IMG/VR virus record: IMGVR_UViG_3300030012_000204
Location: 1 to 30,080 of that record
Length of the DNA: 30,080 nt
Source: a virus
Direction: 5' to 3' (one strand)
The stretch's first letter is position 1, and every line of letters starts with the position of its first letter. The notes beneath the pieces are model-generated. The model was not told where the DNA came from. It searched no databases and saw nothing but the letters and a program-made list of their open reading frames with translations. Positions 8,548-14,614 of this stretch are shown piece after piece. A program made the position numbers and the translations under genes.

Positions 8548-9527
8548 TATCTAACACTATTTACTACATCATATGCAAAGACCATTTCTAAAGAATAGTT
8601 TACAAGTTTATCATTTACCTTTGTTTTTTTTGTTAAAGAGCTAGTGTTTATATTTACTGGATGTACTGTAGTATCTATAATTGCCCACACTTGTTCTGAC
8701 AACATTAGCTGTTTTATTGTTTCATATTGTCCTTGATCTATGTAGCCTGTATTTATTTGTATTGTTTCAGATCCTTGTTTGTTGTAAACATATTTTTGAT
8801 GATCTGTATTAGAGTATGTGTTAGCTTGAATTAACATAGATTCATAGTTTTCTTGTGTGCTATTAAATCCTATTGTGTTCTTTTTGTTAAAATGAAACTC
8901 TTGTAAAGCTCCAAACTTATTCATAAATACAACTTTAATAATATCAAATACTGGTTCACATATCCTTTTAATTTGAACAGTAATACCACCTACTGTAACA
9001 CTTGTATCTGATGATGATACAGTAGTATAACTTACAGCATTAGATGATTCAACTGGTATATATGCATCTCCAGTTTCAGGTAAGTACATAACTGTAGCAC
9101 TTTGTAACATTTGACCTGATGATAATTCATGATTAGAACCTTCTAAAAATTCTGAATATGCATCAAATCCATGTAATGTATGTGTTACTGTTTCTGATCC
9201 TATTGGTGAATCAGGAGTACCTGCTGCACTATTAGCAGCTCTTGTAACTTTGTTGTTAGTGTAAAACTCTACTTTTATTGTAGCAGTTACTGTTTGACTT
9301 GATATAGTAGTAGATGAATATGGAAACACACCATCCCATGTTGGATTGAGGTAGTCTCTTATAAGTTCTGATACTTCAAATGTTATTCTATTACTAGTTG
9401 TATCTTTTGATATTATATACACATCTGAACTATTTATTGTAATAGTTAAATCTGCTGATGCAGCAGTTGTGCTTGATGTCTGATCAATAAAGAAAGGTGA
9501 TCTAAGTCTTGCTAAATATGTTGCCAT
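8547..9527 (-). CDS. Tail/neck structural protein, unknown
   Basis: This 326-aa protein begins MATYLARLRSPFFIDQTSS and is rich in Thr, Ser, Val and Ile, as expected for a beta-rich structural protein. A repeated serine-threonine pattern covers the first half. The second half contains EFHFNKKNTIGFNSTQENY and a C-terminal VNYSLEMVFAYDVVNSVR. There is no signal peptide, membrane segment or catalytic motif. It lies between the HK97 gp10-like gene and the giant tail protein, and its start and stop abut both of them. By position it could be the major tail tube or a distal tail protein. I recall similar sequences next to the large repeat protein in uncultured marine phages, but none with a proven function. 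Confidence 0.55.
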   Translation of the reverse strand: MATYLARLRSPFFIDQTSSTTAASADLTITINSSDVYIISKDTTSNRITFEVSELIRDYLNPTWDGVFPYSSTTISSQTVTATIKVEFYTNNKVTRAANSAAGTPDSPIGSETVTHTLHGFDAYSEFLEGSNHELSSGQMLQSATVMYLPETGDAYIPVESSNAVSYTTVSSSDTSVTVGGITVQIKRICEPVFDIIKVVFMNKFGALQEFHFNKKNTIGFNSTQENYESMLIQANTYSNTDHQKYVYNKQGSETIQINTGYIDQGQYETIKQLMLSEQVWAIIDTTVHPVNINTSSLTKKTKVNDKLVNYSLEMVFAYDVVNSVR

Positions 9528-10042
9528 TATGTTGTTGTAAATTTTAAAAAGTTGTCTATATCTAATTCATACTTGTCTATGAACTCTTTTGGTAGCTTTT
9601 TGTATGCTGCTTGAAAAGCATCTGTAAAAAAGTAAGTTGGCTCTAGACCTTTCATGTATATAGATCTTGCAATTAAAAATGTTAGAGATTGTCTTTTAAC
9701 AAATCTACCTTTATCATCTCTTGTACCTTTTAGTCCTCTTTTGACAACCCACTTATCTAATGATTTTGGAGGTGGCATTTTATTAGTATACTTATATGTA
9801 GGTAATCCTGCTTTTCTTTTACCATACTTTTTCTTCTTACCATCTACACCTGCATCTTGATACTGACCATATCCTGCCATTTCAAAGTCTAACTCAAAAG
9901 ATTTAGGATTCACTTTTACATTACTTTGTAGAGACCTAGAAAGTTTACCTGATGCATTTCTTTTTTTAAGGTTTTGTTTTGCACCTCTAATAACTTCTTT
10001 AGCAAAGTTTTCTAATACTTTTGTAGTCTCTTTATATTTCAT
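9527..10042 (-). CDS. HK97 gp10-like neck/tail-completion protein
   Basis: The product is 171 aa from the start at 10042. A basic helical N-terminus (EVIRGAKQNLKKR) and LSRSLQSNVKV are followed by the segment GYGQYQDAGVDGKKKKYG (positions 58-75), the usual hallmark of HK97 gp10-type proteins (YGxYqDxGV). A conserved C-terminal half has TFLIARSIYMKGLEPTYFF, as in family members with RSI...KG...f. Members of this family sit at the head-tail interface and help complete or attach the tail. The ATG at 10042 overlaps the previous stop as TAATG and is preferred over the ATG at 10048, which would add two residues. The stop overlaps the start of the 326-aa gene. Confidence 0.7.
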   Translation of the reverse strand: MKYKETTKVLENFAKEVIRGAKQNLKKRNASGKLSRSLQSNVKVNPKSFELDFEMAGYGQYQDAGVDGKKKKYGKRKAGLPTYKYTNKMPPPKSLDKWVVKRGLKGTRDDKGRFVKRQSLTFLIARSIYMKGLEPTYFFTDAFQAAYKKLPKEFIDKYELDIDNFLKFTTT

Positions 10043-10515
10043 TAGCAATAATCTGTATCATTAAATATTTCTACTGTAAATGATGTTGCCCATCCTGCTA
10101 GTACATTTTCAAACCTATCAAAAAAAGGTTCACATGTAGCATCACCTACAAGTTGATAACCATCTTGATACATTTGTCCTTTTCTAAGTTTTGTAACAAG
10201 TTTATTAGAAACTGTTAGTTGTGTATTTAAAATGTCATGTGTATTGTTATTACCTAAAAATAGATCATTAACATGCTCTTTACTGCTGTCTATTTGTTCC
10301 ATTGTTAGTATAGTAAAACTAAACTGCATTGTTTTTTCTGCATGTACTACATTCTCTATTATCATATGTGCAAGAGGAAAGATTGTTTGTTTACCTAGAT
10401 CTACATCTGTTATATCTCCAAATGTCATTGTCTTTATACTAGGATTGTTTATTAGTTCATTCTTTATTTCTTCAACTACTAAGTAAAATCCTCTTTGTGC
10501 TTTATCTGCTGCCAT
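10042..10515 (-). CDS. Neck protein, probable tail-terminator-like
   Basis: This 157-aa protein begins MAADKAQRGFYLVVEEIKNE. The middle has FPLAHMIIENVVHAEKTMQF, and the C-terminus is FENVLAGWATSFTVEIFND followed by TDYC. The C-terminal beta-strand with a GW is a pattern I recall in small neck proteins next to gp10-like genes in flavobacterial phages. Tail terminators are of this size and lie in this position. No motif proves the assignment. Its ATG lies inside the last codons of the -1-frame extension of the upstream gene, which ends at 10502, so the two are translationally linked only if frameshifting occurs. Confidence 0.5.
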   Translation of the reverse strand: MAADKAQRGFYLVVEEIKNELINNPSIKTMTFGDITDVDLGKQTIFPLAHMIIENVVHAEKTMQFSFTILTMEQIDSSKEHVNDLFLGNNNTHDILNTQLTVSNKLVTKLRKGQMYQDGYQLVGDATCEPFFDRFENVLAGWATSFTVEIFNDTDYC

Positions 10516-11247
10516 GCTTTCTTTTTAATCTTTGATTTTCTATTGTTTGTTTTTCATTTACAAATTCTAAATACATCAATATTTTGTGTAATTTCTGTTC
10601 TGAGATATGTTCAAATCTTGTAACATCTCCTTGAGCTGCTTGGTAAAATGATGTATACCAACCCCACTTTCTATTAAACCCTCCTTCTGATGTGTATGAT
10701 CCTTCAGAACTCCCTTCTGCAAATAATCCATCATAACTATTGATAACTCTTTGCCTAAATTCATTAAAAAAAAAACAGCACCTAATGCATATCCTAGTGG
10801 CATCTCTTTCATAGTATCATCAGTAATAGCAGTATATTCTTTAATATTATATCTGCCTCTTACACTAATGTCTACTGGTCTATACAATACTTGCATAGCT
10901 TTATGCATTTCTTGCCAGTCTCCTAAGTATGTATCTAAGTCTACAAATTCACCAAAACTAATTTCATCTAAGTTTGGTATAAATCCATAGTTCACTCCAT
11001 TCATGTGAAACTGTCTTTTTAATTTCTGATCTTGATCAAACATAAGACCTAGATCTGTTACAATCTCCTGCACATCTCTCCACCTCATTTTCATGACATA
11101 ATCTAATCTAGTGTTACAAAAGATCTCTACCATTTTTTGTGCAATAAAGGTTTGATCCTCATTGTCCTTCTCCATTTTTAAGTATTTCTGATACTGCCCT
11201 AATGTTATTTCTGTTAGGTTCTCAGGTATCTTTAGTGTTAGTTCCAT
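10502..11247 (-). CDS. -1 frameshift fusion product of the chaperone-like gene (lambda GT-like role), about 248 aa
   Basis: This is the alternative product of the same gene. If the ribosome slips back one base on T TTT TTA (10771-10765), residue 161 is followed by 87 codons read from 10765 to the TAA at 10502. This extension looks like authentic protein: NEFRQRVINSYDGLFAEG, then GGFNRKWGWYTSFYQ, AAQGDVTRFEHISEQ and LHKILMYLEFVNEKQ. The W-x-W-Y ... GD-x-T-x-F ... YLxFxxEK pattern is one I recall in tail-associated proteins of marine phages. The extension has no ATG before its last third, so frameshifting (or an extra T in the real genome) is the only evident way to translate it. The stop lies just inside the next gene. 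Confidence 0.6.
10576..11247 (-). CDS. Probable tail-assembly chaperone, zero-frame product (lambda G-like role)
   Basis: The zero-frame product is 223 aa. The first 160 residues include LTEITLGQYQKYLKMEK, QKMVEIFCNTRLDYVMKM and the conserved-looking YGFIPNLDEISFGEFVDLD (about 87-105), then MHKAMQVLYRPV. At codon 161 the frame crosses a run of ten T on the coding strand that contains the heptamer T TTT TTA. The zero frame then continues for 62 more residues (LMNLGKELSIVMMDYL ... FTKQLKEMLQDLN). I recall proteins of this size and pattern among uncultured marine phages without a proven function. The chaperone call rests on size, neck/tail context and the frameshift site, which is the signature of tail-assembly chaperones in many siphoviruses. 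The tape measure lies about 7 kb downstream rather than next door, which weakens the call. Confidence 0.5.
   Translation of the reverse strand: MELTLKIPENLTEITLGQYQKYLKMEKDNEDQTFIAQKMVEIFCNTRLDYVMKMRWRDVQEIVTDLGLMFDQDQKLKRQFHMNGVNYGFIPNLDEISFGEFVDLDTYLGDWQEMHKAMQVLYRPVDISVRGRYNIKEYTAITDDTMKEMPLGYALGAVFFLMNLGKELSIVMMDYLQKGVLKDHTHQKEGLIESGVGIHHFTKQLKEMLQDLNISQNRNYTKY
10765..10771 (-). promoter_or_regulatory. -1 programmed ribosomal frameshift slippery heptamer (T TTT TTA)
   Basis: On the coding (minus) strand the zero-frame codons read GTT TTT TTT TTA ATG, so the heptamer T TTT TTA sits exactly in the X XXY YYZ register of canonical -1 slippery sites. It forms the end of a ten-T run at 10775-10766. 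Both frames downstream are open and protein-like. I did not find an obvious strong stem-loop just downstream, and a long homopolymer is also the commonest place for an assembly error. Confidence 0.6.
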
Positions 11248-11339
11248 ATCTATATAATAATAAAATAGATAAGTTTTAAAAAAAAGTTATCAAAATATTT
11301 GGTGATATTATAATAATGTATTATATTTATACTATAAAT
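11248..11339. promoter_or_regulatory. Divergent intergenic region, probable promoters for both directions
   Basis: This 92-bp AT-rich gap separates the leftward tail/neck genes (start 11247) from the rightward island (start 11340). It must supply promoters for the island and, unless TerL transcription reads through the island's antisense strand, for the tail genes as well. An inverted repeat, TATCA ... TGATA, at 11288-11307 with 10 bases between the arms surrounds AAATATTT and could be an operator. I could not find a clean Bacteroidota -7 element (TAnnTTTG); the nearest matches lack one position. Confidence 0.35.
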
Positions 11340-11555
11340 ATGAAAAACACTATTATGAACAATTTAGAAAATTACTGGAATCATGAGTACAGGCACTATC
11401 TTAGAGATGCTAGACCTCATGAAAAAGATAGAATTAAAAATCTATTTATTAAAAACAACTTAGAGTTAGATGGAGAATCTGATGCACACTTAGACATCAT
11501 TAAAAAGGTTTTACCATTCTTTTTTAACCTTCACAAATACAAAAACTTTATATAA
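11340..11555 (+). CDS. 71-aa hypothetical protein, first gene of plus-strand island
   Basis: The ORF is open from 11316, but I prefer the ATG at 11340 (MKNTIMNNLENYWNHEY), because the next gene starts with the same MKNT and the upstream nine codons look like promoter DNA. The protein is small and rich in charged and aromatic residues, with HYLRDARPHEKDRIKNLF, then DAHLDIIKKVLPFFFNLHK near the end. There is no signal peptide, and the PFFF stretch is too short to span a membrane. I do not recognise the family. Its stop overlaps the next ATG (TAATG), so the two genes are coupled. It is transcribed against all the surrounding genes. Confidence 0.6.
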   Translation: MKNTIMNNLENYWNHEYRHYLRDARPHEKDRIKNLFIKNNLELDGESDAHLDIIKKVLPFFFNLHKYKNFI

Positions 11556-11905
11556 TGAAAAACACAAAATTTAGTATACAAACAAACATTAAAAAATCTA
11601 ATGATTATTGGTTTATCACTTTAGTGTGCCATCATCCTGATTCATCATGGAAGAAAAACACAGATAGTAAGTTTAAAATCAAATGTCCTTTTGAAGAAAC
11701 AATAGACATGAACATAGATGACATGAATATCTTTAAGTCTTTTTGCAAAGATTTAGGAGTACCATCTTGGCATGTAATTGAATTCATGGAAAAATGTATA
11801 GATATTGCTGTAGATGAATGGCAAGATATAAATATATCTAATGAATCTTTTAAATGGTTACAAATGCCTGAAACTGTAGAATTACTAAAAAGACAAACTA
11901 TATAA
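11555..11905 (+). CDS. 116-aa hypothetical protein, plus-strand island
   Basis: The gene starts at 11555 in a TAATG overlap. It has the sequence NDYWFITLVCHHPDSSWKK near the N-terminus, then KIKCPFEETIDMNIDDMNIF, an acidic centre, and WHVIEFMEKCIDIAVDEWQ towards the C-terminus. It is a soluble, acidic protein with four cysteines and several Trp. I do not recognise it, and no nuclease, methyltransferase or helix-turn-helix motif stands out. Its placement in a separately transcribed cassette with a membrane micro-protein suggests an accessory role such as host takeover or anti-defence, but that is inference from context only. Confidence 0.65.
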   Translation: MKNTKFSIQTNIKKSNDYWFITLVCHHPDSSWKKNTDSKFKIKCPFEETIDMNIDDMNIFKSFCKDLGVPSWHVIEFMEKCIDIAVDEWQDINISNESFKWLQMPETVELLKRQTI

Positions 11906-11907
11906 TT

Positions 11908-12027
11908 ATGAAAGACTTAAAAGAATTAGAAAAATACTTTAACCAACCATTATGGTTAATAACCTTATTACTTTGGATCTTGACAACAGGACTGGTTATC
12001 CTAATGTCATATGTAGATTCATTGTGA
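11908..12027 (+). CDS. 39-aa single-pass membrane micro-protein, plus-strand island
   Basis: This small ORF starts two bases after the stop of the 116-aa gene and ends 29 bases before the terminator stem. The product begins MKDLKELEKYFNQP and continues with one hydrophobic helix (LWLITLLLWILTTGLVILM, about residues 15-33), then SYVDSL. Positively charged residues precede the helix, so the N-terminus is probably cytoplasmic. Short single-pass membrane proteins of phages often act on the host envelope, for example in superinfection exclusion or lysis timing, but nothing here specifies which. Confidence 0.6.
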   Translation: MKDLKELEKYFNQPLWLITLLLWILTTGLVILMSYVDSL

Positions 12028-12056
12028 TGTTTTTCATATTAATTAGTTTTAATCAC

Positions 12057-12089
12057 AGGAGAGGAGGCTTAGGTCTCCCTCCTTTTTTT
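12057..12089 (+). terminator. Strong intrinsic terminator of the plus-strand island
   Basis: The arm GGAG-A-GGAGGC (12058-12068, one bulged A) pairs with GTCTCCCTCC (12073-12082) around the loop TTAG, giving ten pairs including one G-T. Seven T follow at 12083-12089. It is far more GC-rich than its surroundings. There is no T tract on the other side, so it works only rightward. Its tail overlaps the terL stop codon (12088-12090), so it also shields terL from converging transcription. Confidence 0.9.
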
Positions 12090-13257
12090 ATTTTATAGCA
12101 TACCTTCCATAGTTAGGATAGGATAGTTTATGAACTACACTATATCTTAGTGCATCACAAAAGTGATTGTTTAGGTCTAGTGGTTTATTAGTAGGATTGC
12201 CATTCCTATCTTCTACATACTTATAGCTCTCTAGTTCTCTTATTGCATTAGTGCTATCTTTTGTTACATGTAGTTTGTATCTTCTGATCATGTCTATTCC
12301 ATAATTGATTTCATACTTCTTCTTGCCTTTTATATTCCATCCCATTCTATAGATCTCCTCTATACTTTTAGGTTCACTAGAATCTGCAAATATCTCATCC
12401 CTTCTATCTAATCCTAATGCTTCAAACTTTCTAGCAAGATCCTGATTAGTTAATCCAGTCTCATATAAGATTTCTCTAACATACATGTTGTCTCCTTCTA
12501 TGTAGGTCTCACACATACTAGATGGATCTGATGCAAAGCCAAAGTCTAATCCTCTAGAGACAAGTTTAGCTGTTTCAGGTATGTCATTACAAATACTAAA
12601 CTTAAATACAAGTGATCTGTTCTGTCCTCTTAGTCCTAATCCATACACTCTGTATAATTCAGGATCTGTTTCTTTTAATCTCAGGAGTTCTTGTCTTAGT
12701 GTATCTGATATAAATGGATTCTGCATAAATGTAGAAATGTGTAATTGACAATCAGGTCTCTCTAACACTTTATCATATATCCAATGAAACTGATCATGTG
12801 GATTGTAGTCTATGATAACAGATACTTCACCCTCTGCACCATCTGTTCTAAACAGTAACTGGTTCCATGATTCTAGATCTACCTCATTAGCTTCATTAAC
12901 AAATAATAGATCTCTCTTTCTACCTCTAACTCTAGATCCCATATCTAAGCTAAAGAACTCTATTAGGTTTCCATTTAACCAATACTCATTAGATGTCTTG
13001 TTATGATAGATCTCTGAGTAGAGGTCATTCTGCTTTAGGATTTCTAGAAAGTCTCTTAGAACTGATGCTTTTAAACTAGGCAAGGTTTTTCTACATATAG
13101 ATATTACTCTGCCTGTATGCTTATTACAATAACTAAATATGATCCACAATAATGAGTTAAAAGTTTTCCCTGATCTGCTTGATCCCTGTAATGCCACTAT
13201 TTTGCTTGTGCTTGATTCTAAAACTTTAAATACAACATTAGTTTGTATCTGTTTCAT
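12088..13257 (-). CDS. terL: Terminase large subunit
   Basis: The product is 389 aa. The N-terminal packaging ATPase has a Walker A motif GSSRSGKT at residues 25-32 and a Walker B LLFVNEAN at 117-124, with the catalytic glutamate E122. A coupling-motif-like region IIDYNP lies at 148-153. The C-terminal RNase H-like nuclease has acidic residues in RGLDFGFASDP (D238), IFADSSEP (D292) and NNHFCDALRYS (D368). The layout matches the Terminase_3/PBSX XtmB group. It translocates genomic DNA into the prohead at the portal and cuts the concatemer. It follows the small subunit with a 20-nt overlap. It is separated from the portal gene by most of the window, whereas in many phages the two are adjacent. 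Confidence 0.95.
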   Translation of the reverse strand: MKQIQTNVVFKVLESSTSKIVALQGSSRSGKTFNSLLWIIFSYCNKHTGRVISICRKTLPSLKASVLRDFLEILKQNDLYSEIYHNKTSNEYWLNGNLIEFFSLDMGSRVRGRKRDLLFVNEANEVDLESWNQLLFRTDGAEGEVSVIIDYNPHDQFHWIYDKVLERPDCQLHISTFMQNPFISDTLRQELLRLKETDPELYRVYGLGLRGQNRSLVFKFSICNDIPETAKLVSRGLDFGFASDPSSMCETYIEGDNMYVREILYETGLTNQDLARKFEALGLDRRDEIFADSSEPKSIEEIYRMGWNIKGKKKYEINYGIDMIRRYKLHVTKDSTNAIRELESYKYVEDRNGNPTNKPLDLNNHFCDALRYSVVHKLSYPNYGRYAIK

Positions 13258-13576
13258 CCTTTAGTATCTTTACCTCAAACATCTTATCTCCAATAGTATC
13301 TACTTCCTGTCTTTCTATATAGCCTCTTTTCTTACCTTTTGTTTTTAGATAGAATAGTATCTCTGCTGTTTTACCATCTCTGATATTAGACAATAACTGA
13401 TGCTCTGCAAAGTCTAGTAGACCTTCTCTAACCTCATCTACCTGACCTGCAAAATCACTATCCTTCATCCAATCATAGAAAGTCTGTCTAGAGATGTTAG
13501 CTGCTTTACATGCTTTACTAACATTCCCCATCTTACTTGCATATACTTCTAAAAACTTTGATCTATCTTTTGCCAT
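13238..13576 (-). CDS. terS: Terminase small subunit
   Basis: This 112-aa protein has an N-terminal helix-turn-helix (about 16-38, GNVSKACKAANISRQTFYDWM) followed by DSDFAGQVDEVREGLLDFAEH, typical of phage terminase small subunits that recognise packaging-site DNA and recruit the large subunit. The rest is helical (NIRDGKTAEILFYLKTKG), with a basic KKRGYIERQE near the end. Its stop lies 20 nt inside the terL start, so the two are coupled. Its own start overlaps the end of the small lipoprotein gene by 28 nt. Confidence 0.85.
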   Translation of the reverse strand: MAKDRSKFLEVYASKMGNVSKACKAANISRQTFYDWMKDSDFAGQVDEVREGLLDFAEHQLLSNIRDGKTAEILFYLKTKGKKRGYIERQEVDTIGDKMFEVKILKDETDTN

Positions 13577-13764
13577 CTTTTACTTAGTGAATCTTTTATC
13601 TTTTCTAATCTCTCTATTGTGTATTTAGATCTTGGTAACTTCTCATCTAGTTTGTTAATAACTGTACTCTTAATTGTGTAACAAGATGTCATTAATAACA
13701 TCAAAAATATTACCAAAATCCTTTTTACTAATTTATTGTCAGTTTTGTAAACTTTCTTCTTCAC
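13549..13764 (-). CDS. 71-aa putative lipoprotein
   Basis: The basic N-terminus MKKKVYKTDNKLVKR is followed by a hydrophobic stretch (ILVIFLMLLMTSC) ending in a lipobox-like LMTSC with Cys at residue 28. The mature part of about 43 residues is polar and helical (KYTIERLEKIKDSLSKRWQ). This is the form of a small outer-membrane-directed lipoprotein. Such proteins can be o-spanins of the Rz1 type or envelope-modifying factors; no i-spanin partner is visible beside it, and the lysis cassette is 7 kb away. The gene overlaps both the DnaA-like gene (26 nt) and terS (28 nt) and is tightly coupled. Confidence 0.6.
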   Translation of the reverse strand: MKKKVYKTDNKLVKRILVIFLMLLMTSCYTIKSTVINKLDEKLPRSKYTIERLEKIKDSLSKRWQKIDQSF

Positions 13765-14182
13765 TCATTTGTATAATAGCCTCCTCATACATTTCTTTTA
13801 CAATTGTTGATAACTTTAGCAAATCATCATCTGATAAATACTTGAGTTTTGGCTTTATATAATCTATTCTTTGTGCTGCAAGATCTTCTTCTAGATCTAT
13901 TACAACAGCATGATACCACTCTAATAAATGTGGTGAATACTTACTGTAAACTTCAAAAGACTTTATGCTATGTATTACACTAGCATGTGTTATATAATAA
14001 TTATACTCTTGTGCTAAGTCCTGTATTTCTCTAAGTGTAAATCTATAGAACTTTTTTAGTACTGTATATAGGAGAGATCTAATCTCAACTACTTCCCTTC
14101 TTCTTGTATTCTCAAATACTCTATATCCTGACAATGATTCTATTTCATTTATCAGGCTCATTATTCTACTTCTATTCCTCAT
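13739..14182 (-). CDS. DnaA domain IV-like DNA-binding protein
   Basis: The product is 147 aa. Residues about 18-85 match the C-terminal DNA-binding domain of the initiator DnaA: TRRREVVEIRSLLYTVLKKF, FTLREIQDLAQ and then ITHASVIHSIKSF, corresponding to the basic-loop helix and the RDHTTVxHA signature helix (here ITHASVIHS). No AAA+ ATPase domain is present, so it cannot be an initiator by itself. Such stand-alone domains in phages may bind DnaA-box-like sites to control replication or host initiation. The remaining C-terminal 60 residues are helical and acidic. An internal ATG at 14161 (MSLINEIESL) is an alternative start that avoids overlap with the preceding gene. Confidence 0.75.
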   Translation of the reverse strand: MRNRSRIMSLINEIESLSGYRVFENTRRREVVEIRSLLYTVLKKFYRFTLREIQDLAQEYNYYITHASVIHSIKSFEVYSKYSPHLLEWYHAVVIDLEEDLAAQRIDYIKPKLKYLSDDDLLKLSTIVKEMYEEAIIQMSEEESLQN

Positions 14183-14450
14183 TGTTTTCTAATTTAGTTT
14201 GTAATGCTGCTAATGCTCTCCATGCTACCTTAGCTAAATGTGATACTCCATCATCATCATCTTCCTTAGCTTGTATTAGATGTCTAGTTAATGCATCTAG
14301 GTGGTCCATACTTTTACTCTTGTCCCAATGTAGAGGTTTGCCTTTGTGATGTTGTTCATTTCCAATCTTGCTCACTCTAGATATTTCCATAAGAGCATCA
14401 GGAAAATAGTTTATTACACCTGTCCATACTGGATAATCTTTTCTATTCAT
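14172..14450 (-). CDS. dATP/dGTP diphosphohydrolase N-terminal-like protein (DUF5664 type)
   Basis: This 92-aa protein has three conserved blocks: GNEQHHKGKPLHW at 30-42, MDHLDALTRHLIQ at 48-60 and SHLAKVAWRALAAL at 70-83, with the acidic EDDDDG between them. These are the hallmarks of the small family annotated as dATP/dGTP diphosphohydrolase N-terminal domain (PF18909, as I recall the number). The histidine and acidic residues would bind metal and nucleotide in a MazG-like helical fold. In some phages relatives hydrolyse dATP or dGTP to remake the nucleotide pool. There is no PurZ or DatZ here, so modified-base DNA is not indicated. The start overlaps the stop of the membrane micro-gene (TAATG). 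Confidence 0.75.
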   Translation of the reverse strand: MNRKDYPVWTGVINYFPDALMEISRVSKIGNEQHHKGKPLHWDKSKSMDHLDALTRHLIQAKEDDDDGVSHLAKVAWRALAALQTKLENNEE

Positions 14451-14614
14451 TATCTAAACACCCAAAATAAAAAGTTAATTCCCATAATAGACCAAAATGT
14501 AAATATTGGTAATCCCCAAACTATATATCTCAGTAGTCTTTGTTGAAAAGCTATATCAGCTTTAGTTGTTCTGTAGTGATATCTTAAATCTGCTTTTGGT
14601 ATGTAATGTTTCAT
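14450..14614 (-). CDS. 54-aa single-pass membrane protein
   Basis: The ORF starts in an ATGA overlap with the stop of the nuclease gene, and its TAA overlaps the next ATG. The product begins MKHYIPKADLRYHYRTTKAD and continues with LLRYIVWGLPIFTFWSIMG and INFLFWVFR, giving one long hydrophobic stretch from about residue 28 to 53. It is probably anchored in the inner membrane with a basic cytoplasmic N-terminus. I do not recognise the family. Its place among replication genes could mean membrane attachment of replication, or simply a host-envelope factor. Confidence 0.6.
   Translation of the reverse strand: MKHYIPKADLRYHYRTTKADIAFQQRLLRYIVWGLPIFTFWSIMGINFLFWVFR

Noticed and set aside
12057-12089. 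Bidirectional terminator for terL as well
   Set aside because: On the minus strand the stem is followed by TGTGATTAAAAC without a T tract, so only rightward termination is supported.
14172-14450. 2-aminoadenine (Z) genome modification suggested by the dATP/dGTP diphosphohydrolase-like protein
   Set aside because: No PurZ-like adenylosuccinate synthetase or DatZ-type HD phosphohydrolase is in the window; the small protein alone is not evidence.
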